NCBI RefSeq assembly: GCF_017916255.1
Contig: NZ_CP072827.1
Coordinates: 7,279,501-7,343,500, forward strand
Length of the DNA stretch: 64,000 bases
Origin: Streptomyces mobaraensis NBRC 13819 = DSM 40847
GTDB lineage: Bacteria; Actinomycetota; Actinomycetes; Streptomycetales; Streptomycetaceae
Reading direction: 5' to 3'
A model generated the notes under the pieces. That model had not been told where the DNA came from. It made no database searches and was given only the letters and a program-made list of their open reading frames with translations. The translations under genes were made by a program, and so were the position numbers. This document shows positions 52,701 through 60,462 of the stretch, in pieces (the first letter of the stretch is position 1; every line of letters begins with the position of its first letter).

Positions 52701-53566
52701 GCGTCGCCGCGGCCGCCGCCCGCCGCCTGGGCGACCACGAGCGGCGGCTGACCGCCCTGACCGACCTGGCCGCCGCGTGCTGGCACCTCGGCCGCGTCGC
52801 CGAGGGACTGGAGAGCGCCCAGGAGGCCCTGGCCCTCGCCGAGGAGCTGGACGACGGTCCCGGCACCGCCCTGTGCCTCAGCCGGATCAGCATGTTCTCC
52901 ACCACCCTCGGCCGGTACGAGGAGGCCATCGACTTCCTGCACCGCGCCCTCGCGCTGCTCAGCGGCACCGGCGCCGACGGCGAGGAGGGCACCGCCCTCG
53001 CCTGCCTCGGCACCGCGCAGAGCGCCCTGGGCCGGCACGCCGAGGCGCTGCAGACCAGTCGTCTGGTCACCCTCGGGAGCAGGACGGCCGGCGACGCGCA
53101 CGGCGAGATCACCGGCCTCACCGGCGAGGCCGCCTCGCACGCGGCGGCCGGTGCCTTCGACACGGCGCTGCGCCGGCTGGCCGAGGCGTCCGCGCTGGCC
53201 CACCGCATCGTCACCCCGCACGGCCAGGCCGTCGTCCTCGCCCGCTACGCCGACGTCTACCGCCGCCAGGGCCGCCACGACGAGGCGTTGCGCGCCGGCC
53301 ACGCCGCCCTGGGGCTGCTGCGCACCGTGCGCCGCCCGGCCCTCGCCGCCACCGTGCACAACGTCCTGGGCGCGGTGCACCGCGCCCGCGGCGACCTCGA
53401 CCTGGCCCGGCGCCACCACCAGCAGGCCCGCAGGCTGGCCCGGTACACCGGGCTGCGCAGCGAACTGGTCCTGGCCCTGGACGGCATCGCCAAGTCCCGC
53501 GCCCCCCGGGCCGGTCACCGGCCCGGCAGGCCCCGCACCGCCCCCTTTGTCTCTTCTCCCAACTGA
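49796..53566 (+). CDS. giant AfsR/SARP-family regulator (OmpR-like HTH, BTAD, NB-ARC, TPR)
   Basis: 1256 residues. OmpR-type winged helix about 10-95 (RFGVLGTLEVWDGDDRLQVG, VVSLSRLVDAVWED), and bacterial transcriptional activation domain about 100-250 (LRHLLAEQLGIDPGPEAALR). An exceptionally long Pro/Ala/Ser-rich linker spans about 252-541. The NB-ARC ATPase has P-loop GMAGVGKTAL (about 577-586), LLLIDNAAAS and RLPLALRVAAGRL. C-terminal TPRs cover about 930-1230. It is likely the ATP-tuned activator of the divergent rmlA/P450/isonitrile operon and perhaps of the aromatase gene downstream. It is convergent with that aromatase. Confidence 0.88.
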   Translation: MMASRGSAVRFGVLGTLEVWDGDDRLQVGGPRARAVLAALLLEANRVVSLSRLVDAVWEDAPPATAEHQVRKAVAELRARIPDGRLLLLTDGPGYRMVVDGGQLDLLRFEKALARARAATDTDEEAAALEGALALYRGRALPEGRSPLLAAAAAMLEDRQLGARERLLELRLEQGRTEEAVAGLRSLVAEHPLRESAAALLMVALCRTGRQADALRVYHQLRHLLAEQLGIDPGPEAALRYEQILRNEPALHGGTPRPGRRAAAGRAGRPAPPPALPEEPHRAPGAGEFPGADDEHGAAPDAGTGRAPGAGSGRTPYGSAGHAPDAGSGAGPYDASSRPGAATGPDGRVSASAPVSVPTSVPTSVPTSVPDPDLYRTPAPHPAAYLAPAPQAGSYPASDLASAGHAASVPQAGSYPASGPRSDVHPAPAPQPGSYPGSVSHPVAHPGPVTSPGTYPASAPPPIVYSSPAPSSGTYPASPPSAGLRPATDPHPAAHPVPIPYSGPAPAPYPGPAPVPPPGAYPLPVLPPAPYPASVPPRSLPHDLPDFTGREEETRRLLSHAGREAERPAAVMAVDGMAGVGKTALAVHAAHRLAPHYPDGQIFLDLHGFTAGRAPLTAHTALGVLLRAVGVPDRQLPPGRTDREQLWRAVTAGRRLLLLIDNAAASEQVRPLVPGTPGSLVLVTSRPRLSALDGAVHLSLQLPPPGDALRLLGAVLGRERPRAEPEAAADLVTLCGRLPLALRVAAGRLRNRPQWTIAALNDRLRDESARLAGLVAEHRAVATALDLSRTALPTPHRRFFHLLGLHPGPDFDARTAAVLTGTSPAAAEALLEDLLDAHLLTQHTPGRYAFHELVRLLARHHPDAPPPATVHRAVHRLLDHYLRTATRAAELIDAPARPALPAEAAPADEPLADEPAALAWFQAERPGLLSALALAEERGLDRHAVRLALALAPCLRLRGHTEDERQVLGVAAAAARRLGDHERRLTALTDLAAACWHLGRVAEGLESAQEALALAEELDDGPGTALCLSRISMFSTTLGRYEEAIDFLHRALALLSGTGADGEEGTALACLGTAQSALGRHAEALQTSRLVTLGSRTAGDAHGEITGLTGEAASHAAAGAFDTALRRLAEASALAHRIVTPHGQAVVLARYADVYRRQGRHDEALRAGHAALGLLRTVRRPALAATVHNVLGAVHRARGDLDLARRHHQQARRLARYTGLRSELVLALDGIAKSRAPRAGHRPGRPRTAPFVSSPN

Positions 53567-53629
53567 CACCCCTCTCTCAACTGACGTGCCTCTCCCAACC
53601 GACGCCCCTCTTCCTACGCCGCCGGCCGC

Positions 53630-54589
53630 TCACCGGAGACAGCGCGCCTCCGCGTACTCCTTGGCGTACCGCAGCGTCAGCCGGCTGTCCGTGCGCAGCG
53701 CGGTCCGGACGACGTCCTTGGCCTGCGCCACGCCGGCGCCCTCGCCCAGCACCGCGCCGATGGCCGCCGGGTCGACCGCGACGGTGTGCCGGGAGGTGAC
53801 CGTCACCGCGTCCCCGCACGGCGTGAACAGCCAACTGCCCGTGTGCAGGCTGAGCAGCGCGGGCAGCCGCGTCTGCTTGAAGACGATGCGCCGCGGCGGG
53901 AAGCACACCCGGACCGTGCCGTTCCGCCCGGCGTTCCGGCCGTCGGCACCCGCCCGCCCCCGGCCGCACGGAGTCCGCCCCCACGCCCGCGCGGCCAGCG
54001 CGGCCGCCGAGCCGCCGGCCGACGGCAGCCGGTCCGACCACAGTTGGGCCTCGCGGACGAAGGCGTAGGCGTCGGCGGCCGAACCGGCGATGCGGACGCT
54101 GTCCTCGAACGACAGCAGCAACTCATGCCCCCGCAGCCCCAGTTCGGCGCTGCGCCGCAGCGCCTCCAGCTCGGCGCGGGCCCGGCGCACCACCGTCCGG
54201 CCGATCCGGGCGAGCTGCCGCGGATCGTCGTCGACGGCGCGGTACTCGTGCCACAGCCGCACCCGGCACTCGCGGGCGGAGACCGGTTCGAACTCCCACC
54301 GGCCCCCGAGGAAGGCCAGCGGAGGCGCCGGCACCTCCTGCCGGAAGCCGATGCAGCGCCGGTCCGGCGCCAGGACGCGGCGCGAGACGCAGCCGCGCGG
54401 CTCGCCGTCCGCGACCGCCCACACCCGGATCACGTCCCGGCGGCCGGTCCGTTCGAGGCAGTCGACGTGCACCAGCGGCGGGAAGACCCGCGGCCAGTCC
54501 TCGGCCGCGGCCACCAGCCCGTAGACCCGGTCGACGGGAGCCCGCACGGTCATGGTGTGCTCGGCTCCGCGCCGGTCCTCTCCTGCCAT
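53630..54589 (-). CDS. type II polyketide aromatase/cyclase (two-domain SRPBCC)
   Basis: 319 residues with two START/SRPBCC-like halves as in didomain ARO/CYC proteins. The first half opens HTMTVRAPVDRVYGLVAAAEDWPRVFPPLV (pattern about residues 11-40) and has WEFEPVSARECRVRLWHEYRAV. The second half opens SFEDSVRIAGSAADAYAFVREAQLWSDRLPS-like and contains FKQTRLPALL and WLFTPCGDAVTVTSRHTV. These enzymes direct the first-ring cyclisation and aromatisation of aromatic polyketides. No ketosynthase, chain-length factor or ACP is in the window, so it is an orphan here. An Arg/Gly-rich insertion (about 190-225) is unusual. Confidence 0.8.
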   Translation of the reverse strand: MAGEDRRGAEHTMTVRAPVDRVYGLVAAAEDWPRVFPPLVHVDCLERTGRRDVIRVWAVADGEPRGCVSRRVLAPDRRCIGFRQEVPAPPLAFLGGRWEFEPVSARECRVRLWHEYRAVDDDPRQLARIGRTVVRRARAELEALRRSAELGLRGHELLLSFEDSVRIAGSAADAYAFVREAQLWSDRLPSAGGSAAALAARAWGRTPCGRGRAGADGRNAGRNGTVRVCFPPRRIVFKQTRLPALLSLHTGSWLFTPCGDAVTVTSRHTVAVDPAAIGAVLGEGAGVAQAKDVVRTALRTDSRLTLRYAKEYAEARCLR

Positions 54590-54594
54590 CGTCG

Positions 54595-54960
54595 TCAGTC
54601 TCCTTCGAGTCCGTGGACGGCCGGCGCCCGGCCCGCCCGCGCCGGTGGACCGGGGCGGGCGGGCCGGGCGCCGGCCGCCGGGGTGCCCGCCCGCGCGGCG
54701 GCGGGCGCGACGGCGCGCGGCCGGACGCGGCCGGGGCGCGGGCGTCGCCGCGGGCGAGGGGCGGTACGGGTGCGGTGCCCGGTGTGAACAGGGGTACGGG
54801 ACGCGGTCCCCGGGCCGGCGAACGGGCGGCGGGGGCCGGGCCCGGCACGTCCGCCCCGCGCCGACCGGTGGAAGGGCGCGGCCGGGGCGGGAGGGGCAAG
54901 AGGGGGCAGTCCGTCCTCGTCCCGGTGCGGAGGGTGCAGGGGCACCAGTGTGGTGGGCAT
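54595..54960 (-). CDS. possible small Pro/Arg/Ala-rich protein, or non-coding
   Basis: A 121-residue frame from ATG 54960 (with GAGGGAG upstream) to a stop 6 bp before the aromatase start; its last codons contain the aromatase ribosome site. The product MPTTLVPLHPPHRDED... is Pro/Arg/Ala-rich with no domain, cysteine motif or membrane segment. The close coupling favours a real gene, the low complexity argues against. It may be a remnant or a translational leader. Confidence 0.3.
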   Translation of the reverse strand: MPTTLVPLHPPHRDEDGLPPLAPPAPAAPFHRSARGGRAGPGPRRPFAGPGTASRTPVHTGHRTRTAPRPRRRPRPGRVRPRAVAPAAARAGTPAAGARPARPGPPARAGRAPAVHGLEGD

Positions 54961-55186
54961 CGTCTTGGCTCCCTCACCCGGTGTCAAGACCGCCTCGGCG
55001 CGGAGGAGACGCTTCCGCGGGGCGGCGCCGACAGCCGGGGACGGACGCGAGGGACGGCCGCGGGACCCCGGGGGAGCGGGGCCGGGAACCGGCCGGGAAC
55101 GGCGGGAACGGGGCGGGAACGGACCGGTACCCGCCCGGTAACCGGCTCCGGCAGGCTCGGGCCCGGTCGCACAATCCACCCGCCCC

Positions 55187-55987
55187 ATGGAGCCCCGGAT
55201 GACGCACGCACCGATGCCACACGCCCCGATGTCACACACCTCGGCCCCGGTCGACACCACCCCGGCCCGCCGCCGCCTCCTCAAGGACCTGGCCGTCCTG
55301 CGGTGGCTGTACGACGAACTGGCCGGCGCCCTCACCCGGCCCCGCAGAGTCGTGGAAAAGGTCAGCGAGCGCGGCTCGCCCGGCATCCCGCTCGACACCC
55401 GGGTCCTGGACGCCAGGTCCGACATCCGGTCGGTGCTGACCGGGTGGGCGGCCCTGGTCCGCGAGCAGCGCGGCGTCGTCGCCCCGGAGCGCGACACCGC
55501 CGCGCTGACCGCCTTCCTCGCCCGGCACGCCGACTGGCTGGCGGCCCATCCGGCCGCCGCCGACCTCGCCGCCGAGACCGGGGAACTGATCCGGGCCGCC
55601 TGGTCCGCGCTCTCCGGCCACCGCGACCGGCACGTCGTCGTCGGCGCCTGCGTCCGGCCGGGGTGCCCCGGCCGGCTGGCCGCCCGCCTGGGCACCCGCG
55701 CCGCCGCCGGCGAGGCCGCCATCGTCTGCTCCGCCGACACCGGCCACACCTGGTCGCCGGAGCTGTGGCACACCCTGGGCCCGCGCGGCGAACGCCCGGG
55801 CCCGGGCGCGGGCTTCACGGCCCAGGAGATCTCCGTCCGCTGGGGCGTCGCCTCCGGCACCGTCTACTGGCTGGCCAGTACGCACGGTTGGGGCCGGCGC
55901 AAGGAAGGGCGGCGCGTCCTGTACGACCGCGCCGACGTCGTCGCCACCATGCGGGCCCGCGCGACGGACCAGGCCCTGGCCGGCTAG
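55187..55987 (+). CDS. putative DNA-binding protein with C-terminal winged HTH
   Basis: 266 residues from ATG 55187 (MEPRMTHAP). The N-terminal half is helical (TPARRRLLKDLAVLRWLYDELAG and EQRGVVAPERDTAALTAF). A central segment with VGACVRPGCPGRLAA and IVCSADTGH could be a zinc or disulfide knuckle. The C-terminal part FTAQEISVRWGVASGTVYWLAS followed by RKEGRRVLYDRADVVATM is a MerR/excisionase-like winged helix. Such proteins appear in Streptomyces phage-like or plasmid-like contexts and near secondary-metabolite genes. No integrase or att site is near, and the role is unknown. Confidence 0.55.
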   Translation: MEPRMTHAPMPHAPMSHTSAPVDTTPARRRLLKDLAVLRWLYDELAGALTRPRRVVEKVSERGSPGIPLDTRVLDARSDIRSVLTGWAALVREQRGVVAPERDTAALTAFLARHADWLAAHPAAADLAAETGELIRAAWSALSGHRDRHVVVGACVRPGCPGRLAARLGTRAAAGEAAIVCSADTGHTWSPELWHTLGPRGERPGPGAGFTAQEISVRWGVASGTVYWLASTHGWGRRKEGRRVLYDRADVVATMRARATDQALAG

Positions 55988-56135
55988 CGCCGGGCGCGGG
56001 ATCCCTCCGAATGGCCGCCTCTCTTCGAACGGAACGGCCGGGCGAAGCGTTTCCCCGCCCGGCCGGGCTCGTTGAGCGGTGACGGGTCACCCCCTGTTCA
56101 GGCTGTTCAGGAAGACGAAAAGCGGAGGAATGCCT

Positions 56136-56396
56136 GTGTACCGGATGAGTGTCGTATCGGCCGCGGTCGTCGTGCTCGGAGCCCTGTCCCTGCCGGCCGT
56201 CGCCCAGGCCCGACCGGCCGCCGCGCCGATTCCGTCGGCCGGACCGGTCGTCCACGCCGTACCGGCCGACCAGCCCCCCTTCCCCTACGCCGACTGCATC
56301 AGCGCCGCGAGGAAGAAGGGCGAGTCCGCCTCGTACGCCAAATGGCACTGCGACGAGCTCGTGAAGAAGGGCTGGGTCAAGCCGCCCAAGCGCTGA
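56136..56396 (+). CDS. small secreted protein with one disulfide
   Basis: About 86 residues. Signal peptide MSVVSAAVVVLGALSLPAVAQA with cleavage near AQA. The mature part starts with an Ala/Pro/Val segment and ends in a conserved-looking FPYADCISAARKKGESASYAKWHCDELVKKGW region (helical, two cysteines about 20 residues apart). The GTG at 56136 has GGAGGA 6 bp upstream; in-frame ATGs at 56130 and 56145 are alternatives. No known enzyme family. A strong terminator follows. Confidence 0.6.
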   Translation: MYRMSVVSAAVVVLGALSLPAVAQARPAAAPIPSAGPVVHAVPADQPPFPYADCISAARKKGESASYAKWHCDELVKKGWVKPPKR

Positions 56397-56719
56397 CACC
56401 GCGTCGCCCGCGCCCTCCCGCCCCTCCGGAGCGGGAGGGCGCGCGGCGTGCGGGCCGCGGCCGGTTCTCAAGGAGCCCGGCGGCGGAAACCGGCGGGTGA
56501 CACCGGCCGTCCCCGGGGAAATCGGCGGGCCGCCACGGTCCGGCACCCGCGGACGGAATTCATGGTGGGCGGCGGTGCCGGTCCTGACAAGGGAATCTGC
56601 GGCGCCCTCGGCCGGGGTGGCGGGAATCTGGCAGGAACGCCTGCCATCCCGCGCGGAGCGGGAAAACGCCTGCCATTTCCGCGCGTACGGCGACTGGGGC
56701 GGGCTCTCACCGCGCCGCT
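56397..56719. other. intergenic region with two hairpins
   Basis: 323 bp between convergent genes. It holds the terminator at 56409-56443 and, near the LuxR-type gene stop, repeated CGCCTGCC units (56635-56675) with the small hairpin TCCCGC (56647-56652) / GCGGGA (56658-56663). No gene is seen. Confidence 0.5.
56409..56443. terminator. strong hairpin terminator
   Basis: 13-bp perfect stem 56409-56421 / 56431-56443 (core GCGCCCTCCCGC and GCGGGAGGGCGC) with a 9-base loop, 12 bp after the small secreted gene stop. Confidence 0.75.
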
Positions 56720-57223
56720 TCAGGAGATCCCGTACGGCATGCGGGTGCACAGCTCCTTGCGGTTGGCGACGCCCAGCGCCTCGTACACGCGCCGTATCCG
56801 GCGGTACATCGACCGCTCGGAGCAGTAGAAGCGGCGGGCCATCTCCCCGACCGGGACCCGTTCGCGGAGCATGCCCAGCAGCGCCCGCTCCTCGTCGGAG
56901 AGCGCGCTCACCGGCGCCTCCGCGCCGCCGGGCGCGTGGGCGGCCGACGCGGGCCGGGCGGGCGGGGCGCCGACGGCCGCGGCGTGCTGGAGCAGCGGCC
57001 CCCGCAGGACCCGGAACGACTCGGAGGGCTGCACCAGGACGCACGGGTCGGCCGCCGGGCCGGGGACCGCGCGGCGCCGTCCCGGCGGGGAGTGGTACGA
57101 CGAGCAGATCCGCGGTACATGCCGGTTTCCTTCGTCGGCCGACAGCAGGCGCCCGCTCCGCGCACGGGGGCCGGAAGCGCGGCCCGCCGGGCGGACCCGG
57201 GAGCCGTATTCCGTCCGGCGCAT
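56720..57223 (-). CDS. small LuxR/GerE-type HTH regulator
   Basis: Up to 167 residues; only the C-terminal part (about 103-165) is recognisable: ALSDEERALLGMLRERVPVG, EMARRFYCSERSMYRRIRRV and YEALGVANRKELC form a GerE-like HTH with the usual hydrophobic spacing. The N-terminal 100 residues are low in complexity and no receiver domain is seen, so the true start could be later than 57223. An AT-rich patch (57220-57260) just upstream is a natural promoter region. Similar short HTH proteins occur in streptomycete secondary-metabolite regions. Confidence 0.6.
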   Translation of the reverse strand: MRRTEYGSRVRPAGRASGPRARSGRLLSADEGNRHVPRICSSYHSPPGRRRAVPGPAADPCVLVQPSESFRVLRGPLLQHAAAVGAPPARPASAAHAPGGAEAPVSALSDEERALLGMLRERVPVGEMARRFYCSERSMYRRIRRVYEALGVANRKELCTRMPYGIS

Positions 57224-57510
57224 ACTGAAAACCAGCGCCAGGATTCCAATATGCTGTCACTGCATGGCAGTTGAAGGCAAGTGGCCGTCGCGGGCGCCGG
57301 CGCCGCGCACCGCATGGCCCCCCTGTCGGGGGCCGTTAGGCGTCGAGCCCGGGCGTCGGCCGTATTCGGCGCATTTACCCGCACGGTTTCCCTGTTTCTC
57401 CGGGCGGCCCGGTTTCCGGCCGGGCGGCCCGGTTTCCGCCGCGCGGCGCGCCCCGGCGGAAAAGCCGCCCGCGATTCACCAGCGTTTACGCCGGGCGGCG
57501 CGGACGGCCG

Positions 57511-58242
57511 TCAGGGCCGCCCCGCCCCCTGCCGCGCTCCCATGCCGTCGAGCAGGTACTCCAGGCCCGCCGCGAAGTTCCCGTCCCAGTCGTCGTCGGT
57601 GATGTAACTGTGGGCGGCGACGGTCGGGTACCGCTCCCGCCGGCCTTCGAGGTAGTCCCGTCCGGCCCGTGCCTCCTCGGCGGAGAGCCGCAGGCTCGAC
57701 TGGGCGGCGGTGGCGCCCATCACATGGTTGTACAGCGCCCAGGTGGCGGCGTTCAGCCGGTCCTCGCCCAGCCCGGCCCGGAGCAGCGCCGACTGCAGGA
57801 ACTCCATCCAGGCCAGGAAGTTCGGCCCCAGCAACGGCCGTCGCCGCGACGGCAGTTCGGCCGACCAGGGGTGGCGCAGCACGGCCCGCCGCCAGTCGTG
57901 GAGCAGCCGCGCGATGTCGTCCCGGGGGCGGTCGGTGGGCCGGTCGGGGACCGGCGTCTCGCCGAAGATGGCGTCGACGGCCAGGTCGACGACGTCGTCC
58001 TTGGTCGTCACGTGCCAGTAGAGCGTGGTCGCCCCCGCCCCGAGCCGTTCGGCCAGCCGGCGCATCGTCAGCCGGTCGAGGCCCTCCTCGTCCAGCAGCG
58101 CCACGGCCGCCCCGACGATCCGCTCCCGTGTGAGTGGCGCCTCCGTGCTCCGGCCGGCCCGCGCGGGCCGGAGCCAGACGCTCCCCACGCCGCGGTGGGC
58201 CCGGCCGTCCCGCGTGTGCTCGCTGTCGGTGATGGCCTCCAC
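57511..58242 (-). CDS. TetR-family repressor of the divergent DHA2 exporter
   Basis: About 243 residues. The HTH is clear: RERIVGAAVALLDEEGLDRL, then MRRLAERLGAGATTLYWHVTTK (about 55-76). The C-terminal part with PRDDIARLLHDWRRAVLRHPW and LWALYNHVMG-like helices matches the TetR_C (tetracycline-repressor-type) domain. GTG 58242 is a plausible start but later ones are possible. Divergent gene order and a perfect 12-bp palindrome at 58267-58278 point to control of the MFS exporter and of itself. Confidence 0.82.
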   Translation of the reverse strand: MEAITDSEHTRDGRAHRGVGSVWLRPARAGRSTEAPLTRERIVGAAVALLDEEGLDRLTMRRLAERLGAGATTLYWHVTTKDDVVDLAVDAIFGETPVPDRPTDRPRDDIARLLHDWRRAVLRHPWSAELPSRRRPLLGPNFLAWMEFLQSALLRAGLGEDRLNAATWALYNHVMGATAAQSSLRLSAEEARAGRDYLEGRRERYPTVAAHSYITDDDWDGNFAAGLEYLLDGMGARQGAGRP

Positions 58243-58587
58243 CTCCCCCTGTGCATGACCACCCCTGGGTGATCACCCCGAAAAACGCGCACAACGTATC
58301 ACCCGGCGCCGCGCGTCCGGCCACCGCCGCCGGGCGCTCCGCGCGCGGCCGCGGCCTGTTCCGGAATGCGACGGGACGGCCGGTGCGGACCCCGCTCCGG
58401 AAGCCTCCGCGTCCGCCGCGACCAGGGCCGACGCCCTCCCGCCCGGCCTTGTCCACCTCCGCCGTCCACTCCGCAACTCCCGTTCTGAGTACGGCATTTC
58501 GACCTTGTCCGCCCGAACGACGGTGTAGTACGCTCGCCGCCCGCTCGACCAGCGTTCCAGTAACTCGACCGATGTACGAGGTGACGC
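58243..58587. other. divergent promoter region of the TetR/DHA2 pair
   Basis: 345 bp without a gene. It contains the palindrome at 58267-58278 and an exporter-side promoter-like pair, TTGTCC (about 58505) and TACGCT about 18 bp later. Confidence 0.45.
58267..58278. promoter_or_regulatory. perfect palindrome, candidate TetR operator
   Basis: GGGTGATCACCC, 12 bp, 25 bp upstream of the TetR start codon. A further half-site TATCACCC follows at about 58297-58304. Confidence 0.5.
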
Positions 58588-60060
58588 ATGGTGCTGCCCG
58601 AAGTCCCGGTGTCCCCGGCCGACTCCAAGCGCTGGCGGACCCTGCCGGTGGTGAGCCTCGCCCAGCTGATGGTCGTGCTGGACGCGACGATCGTGAACAT
58701 CGCCCTGCCCTCGGCACAGCACGACCTGGGCATGTCCGACACCGACCGGCAATGGGTGATCACGGCCTACGCCCTCGCCTTCGGTGGACTCCTGCTCGTC
58801 GGCGGCCGGGTCTGCGGCGCCCTCGGCCGCCGCCGCGCCTTCCTCACCGGCCTGGTGGGGTTCGCCGCGGCCTCCGCCCTCGGCGGAGCCGCCGGCGACG
58901 CCGGCACGCTCTTCGCGGCCCGCGCCCTCCAGGGCCTGTGCGCCACACTCCTCGCCCCGGCGGCCCTCTCCCTGCTCGCCCTGACCTTCACCGACGCCCG
59001 CGAACGCGGCCGGGCGTTCGGGGTGTTCGCCGGCGTCGGCGCCGGCGGCGCCGCCCTCGGCGTGGTCGCCGGCGGCCTGCTCACCCAGTACGCCGACTGG
59101 CGTTGGTGCCTCTACATCAACGTCCCCATGGCCGCCCTCGCCCTGGCCGGCACCCCGTTCCTGCTCCGCGACCGGCCCGACCGCGGCCTGCCGCGCGTCG
59201 ACGTGCCCGGCGCGCTGCTCAGCGCCGCCGGTCTGGTCGCCCTGGTCTATGCCTTCGCCCAGGCCGAACCGCGCGGCTGGACCGACCCCGTGGTCCTCAC
59301 GCTGCTGACCGGAGGCGTCCTGCTCCTCGCCCTCTTCGCCGCCGTCGAGACCAGGGCACCCCACCCGCTGCTGCCGCCGCGCGTCCTGCTGCACCGCGCC
59401 CGCGGCACCGCCTTCTCGTCGGTCTTCCTCATGTTCGTCGCGATGTTCGGGTTCTTCCTGTTCGTCAGCTACTACACGCAGACGATCCTGGGCTACTCCG
59501 CCGTCCGCGCGGGCATGGTCCTGCTCGTCAACGCCGTCGGCGGGATCGTCGGTTCGGTCGGCGTCGCGGGGCGGCTGCACCGGCGCACCGCTCCCCGCGT
59601 CCTGATCGTCGTGAGCCTGCTCTCCGCCGCCGCCGGGATGCTGGTCCTCACCCAGCTCACCGCCACCAGCTCCCACGTCTTCCTCGTCTACCTGCTGCCC
59701 GCCCAGATCCTTACCGGCCTCGGCCTCGGCTGCCTCCTGGCCACCGCGACCGACCTGGTGACCGCCGGCATGGGCCCGGCCGACGCCGGCATCGCCTCCG
59801 CCGCCTACAACGCCGTCCAGCAACTGGGCGCCGCCCTCGGCACCGCCCTGCTCAACTCCGTCGCCACCAGCGTCACCGCCGGCTACCTGGACCGCCACGG
59901 ACGCGGCCGCGACGCCGTCGACGCCGGGACCGTGCACGGTTACACCGTGGCCCTCTGGGTCGCCTTCGCCGTCCTCGTCTGCGGCGCGCTCACCGCCGGC
60001 GCGCTCTCCCCGAGCGGACCGGCCGGCAGCGGCGCCCACGCCACCGGACCGGCCTCCTGA
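58588..60060 (+). CDS. MFS multidrug exporter, DHA2 (14-TM, EmrB/QacA) type
   Basis: 490 residues with about 14 membrane segments. Motif A is visible as GRVCGALGRRRAFLTG (about 72-87), motif C as GAALGVVAGGLLTQYADWRW (about 155-174), and the opening LAQLMVVLDATIVNIALPS (about 26-44) is diagnostic for DHA2. ATG 58588 follows GAGG. It probably exports a toxic or self-made compound using the proton gradient. Controlled by the divergent TetR. A truncated methyltransferase follows on the same strand. Confidence 0.87.
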   Translation: MVLPEVPVSPADSKRWRTLPVVSLAQLMVVLDATIVNIALPSAQHDLGMSDTDRQWVITAYALAFGGLLLVGGRVCGALGRRRAFLTGLVGFAAASALGGAAGDAGTLFAARALQGLCATLLAPAALSLLALTFTDARERGRAFGVFAGVGAGGAALGVVAGGLLTQYADWRWCLYINVPMAALALAGTPFLLRDRPDRGLPRVDVPGALLSAAGLVALVYAFAQAEPRGWTDPVVLTLLTGGVLLLALFAAVETRAPHPLLPPRVLLHRARGTAFSSVFLMFVAMFGFFLFVSYYTQTILGYSAVRAGMVLLVNAVGGIVGSVGVAGRLHRRTAPRVLIVVSLLSAAAGMLVLTQLTATSSHVFLVYLLPAQILTGLGLGCLLATATDLVTAGMGPADAGIASAAYNAVQQLGAALGTALLNSVATSVTAGYLDRHGRGRDAVDAGTVHGYTVALWVAFAVLVCGALTAGALSPSGPAGSGAHATGPAS

Positions 60061-60228
60061 ACCGCCAACAAGGCGTGACCACCGAGGAGTTGACAGATGC
60101 AGCCGGCCCGCCGTGGCCGTCCCGCGCGGGCCGCGGCTACCGTCGTCCGGCGCCGCCGCCGGCCGGTCCGCGCCGGGAGAGCGCGCACCGACGGATCCAC
60201 GTACTGTCCGGCAGGAGGGCGAGGGACC

Positions 60229-60462
60229 ATGCGGAAATCGGCGCACCACGACACGATCAGCGCGCGGTACCAGTCCGTGAGCAGCCGCTACGACCTGGTG
60301 AAGAACCTTCCCTACGCCTTCGCCGAACGGGAGACCCTCCTCGCGGCGCTGCCCGACCTCACCGGCCGGTCCGTCCTGGACGCGGCGTCCATGCGGCCAT
60401 TCTCACCGCCCCCCGGTCCCGTCCCGCCTCCGCTCAGACCGCCCGCCGGCGGGCCGCGGTGA
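60229..60462 (+). pseudogene. truncated SAM-methyltransferase remnant
   Basis: 77-residue frame from ATG 60229 (GAGGGCGAGGG upstream). The first 48 residues, with ISARYQSVSSRYDLVKNLP and TGRSVLDAA, match the N-terminus and the start of SAM motif I (normally VLDAGCGTG) of small methyltransferases. The frame then changes to unrelated Pro-rich sequence exactly at the motif and ends inside the 3' end of the carbamoyltransferase gene. The catalytic domain is absent, so it is a broken gene, probably from a deletion joining it to the neighbouring gene. Confidence 0.6.

Noticed and set aside
49946..53569. Over 1200-codon minus-strand frame opposite the SARP gene
   Set aside because: Antisense shadow; the sense strand carries complete OmpR-HTH, BTAD, NB-ARC and TPR motifs.
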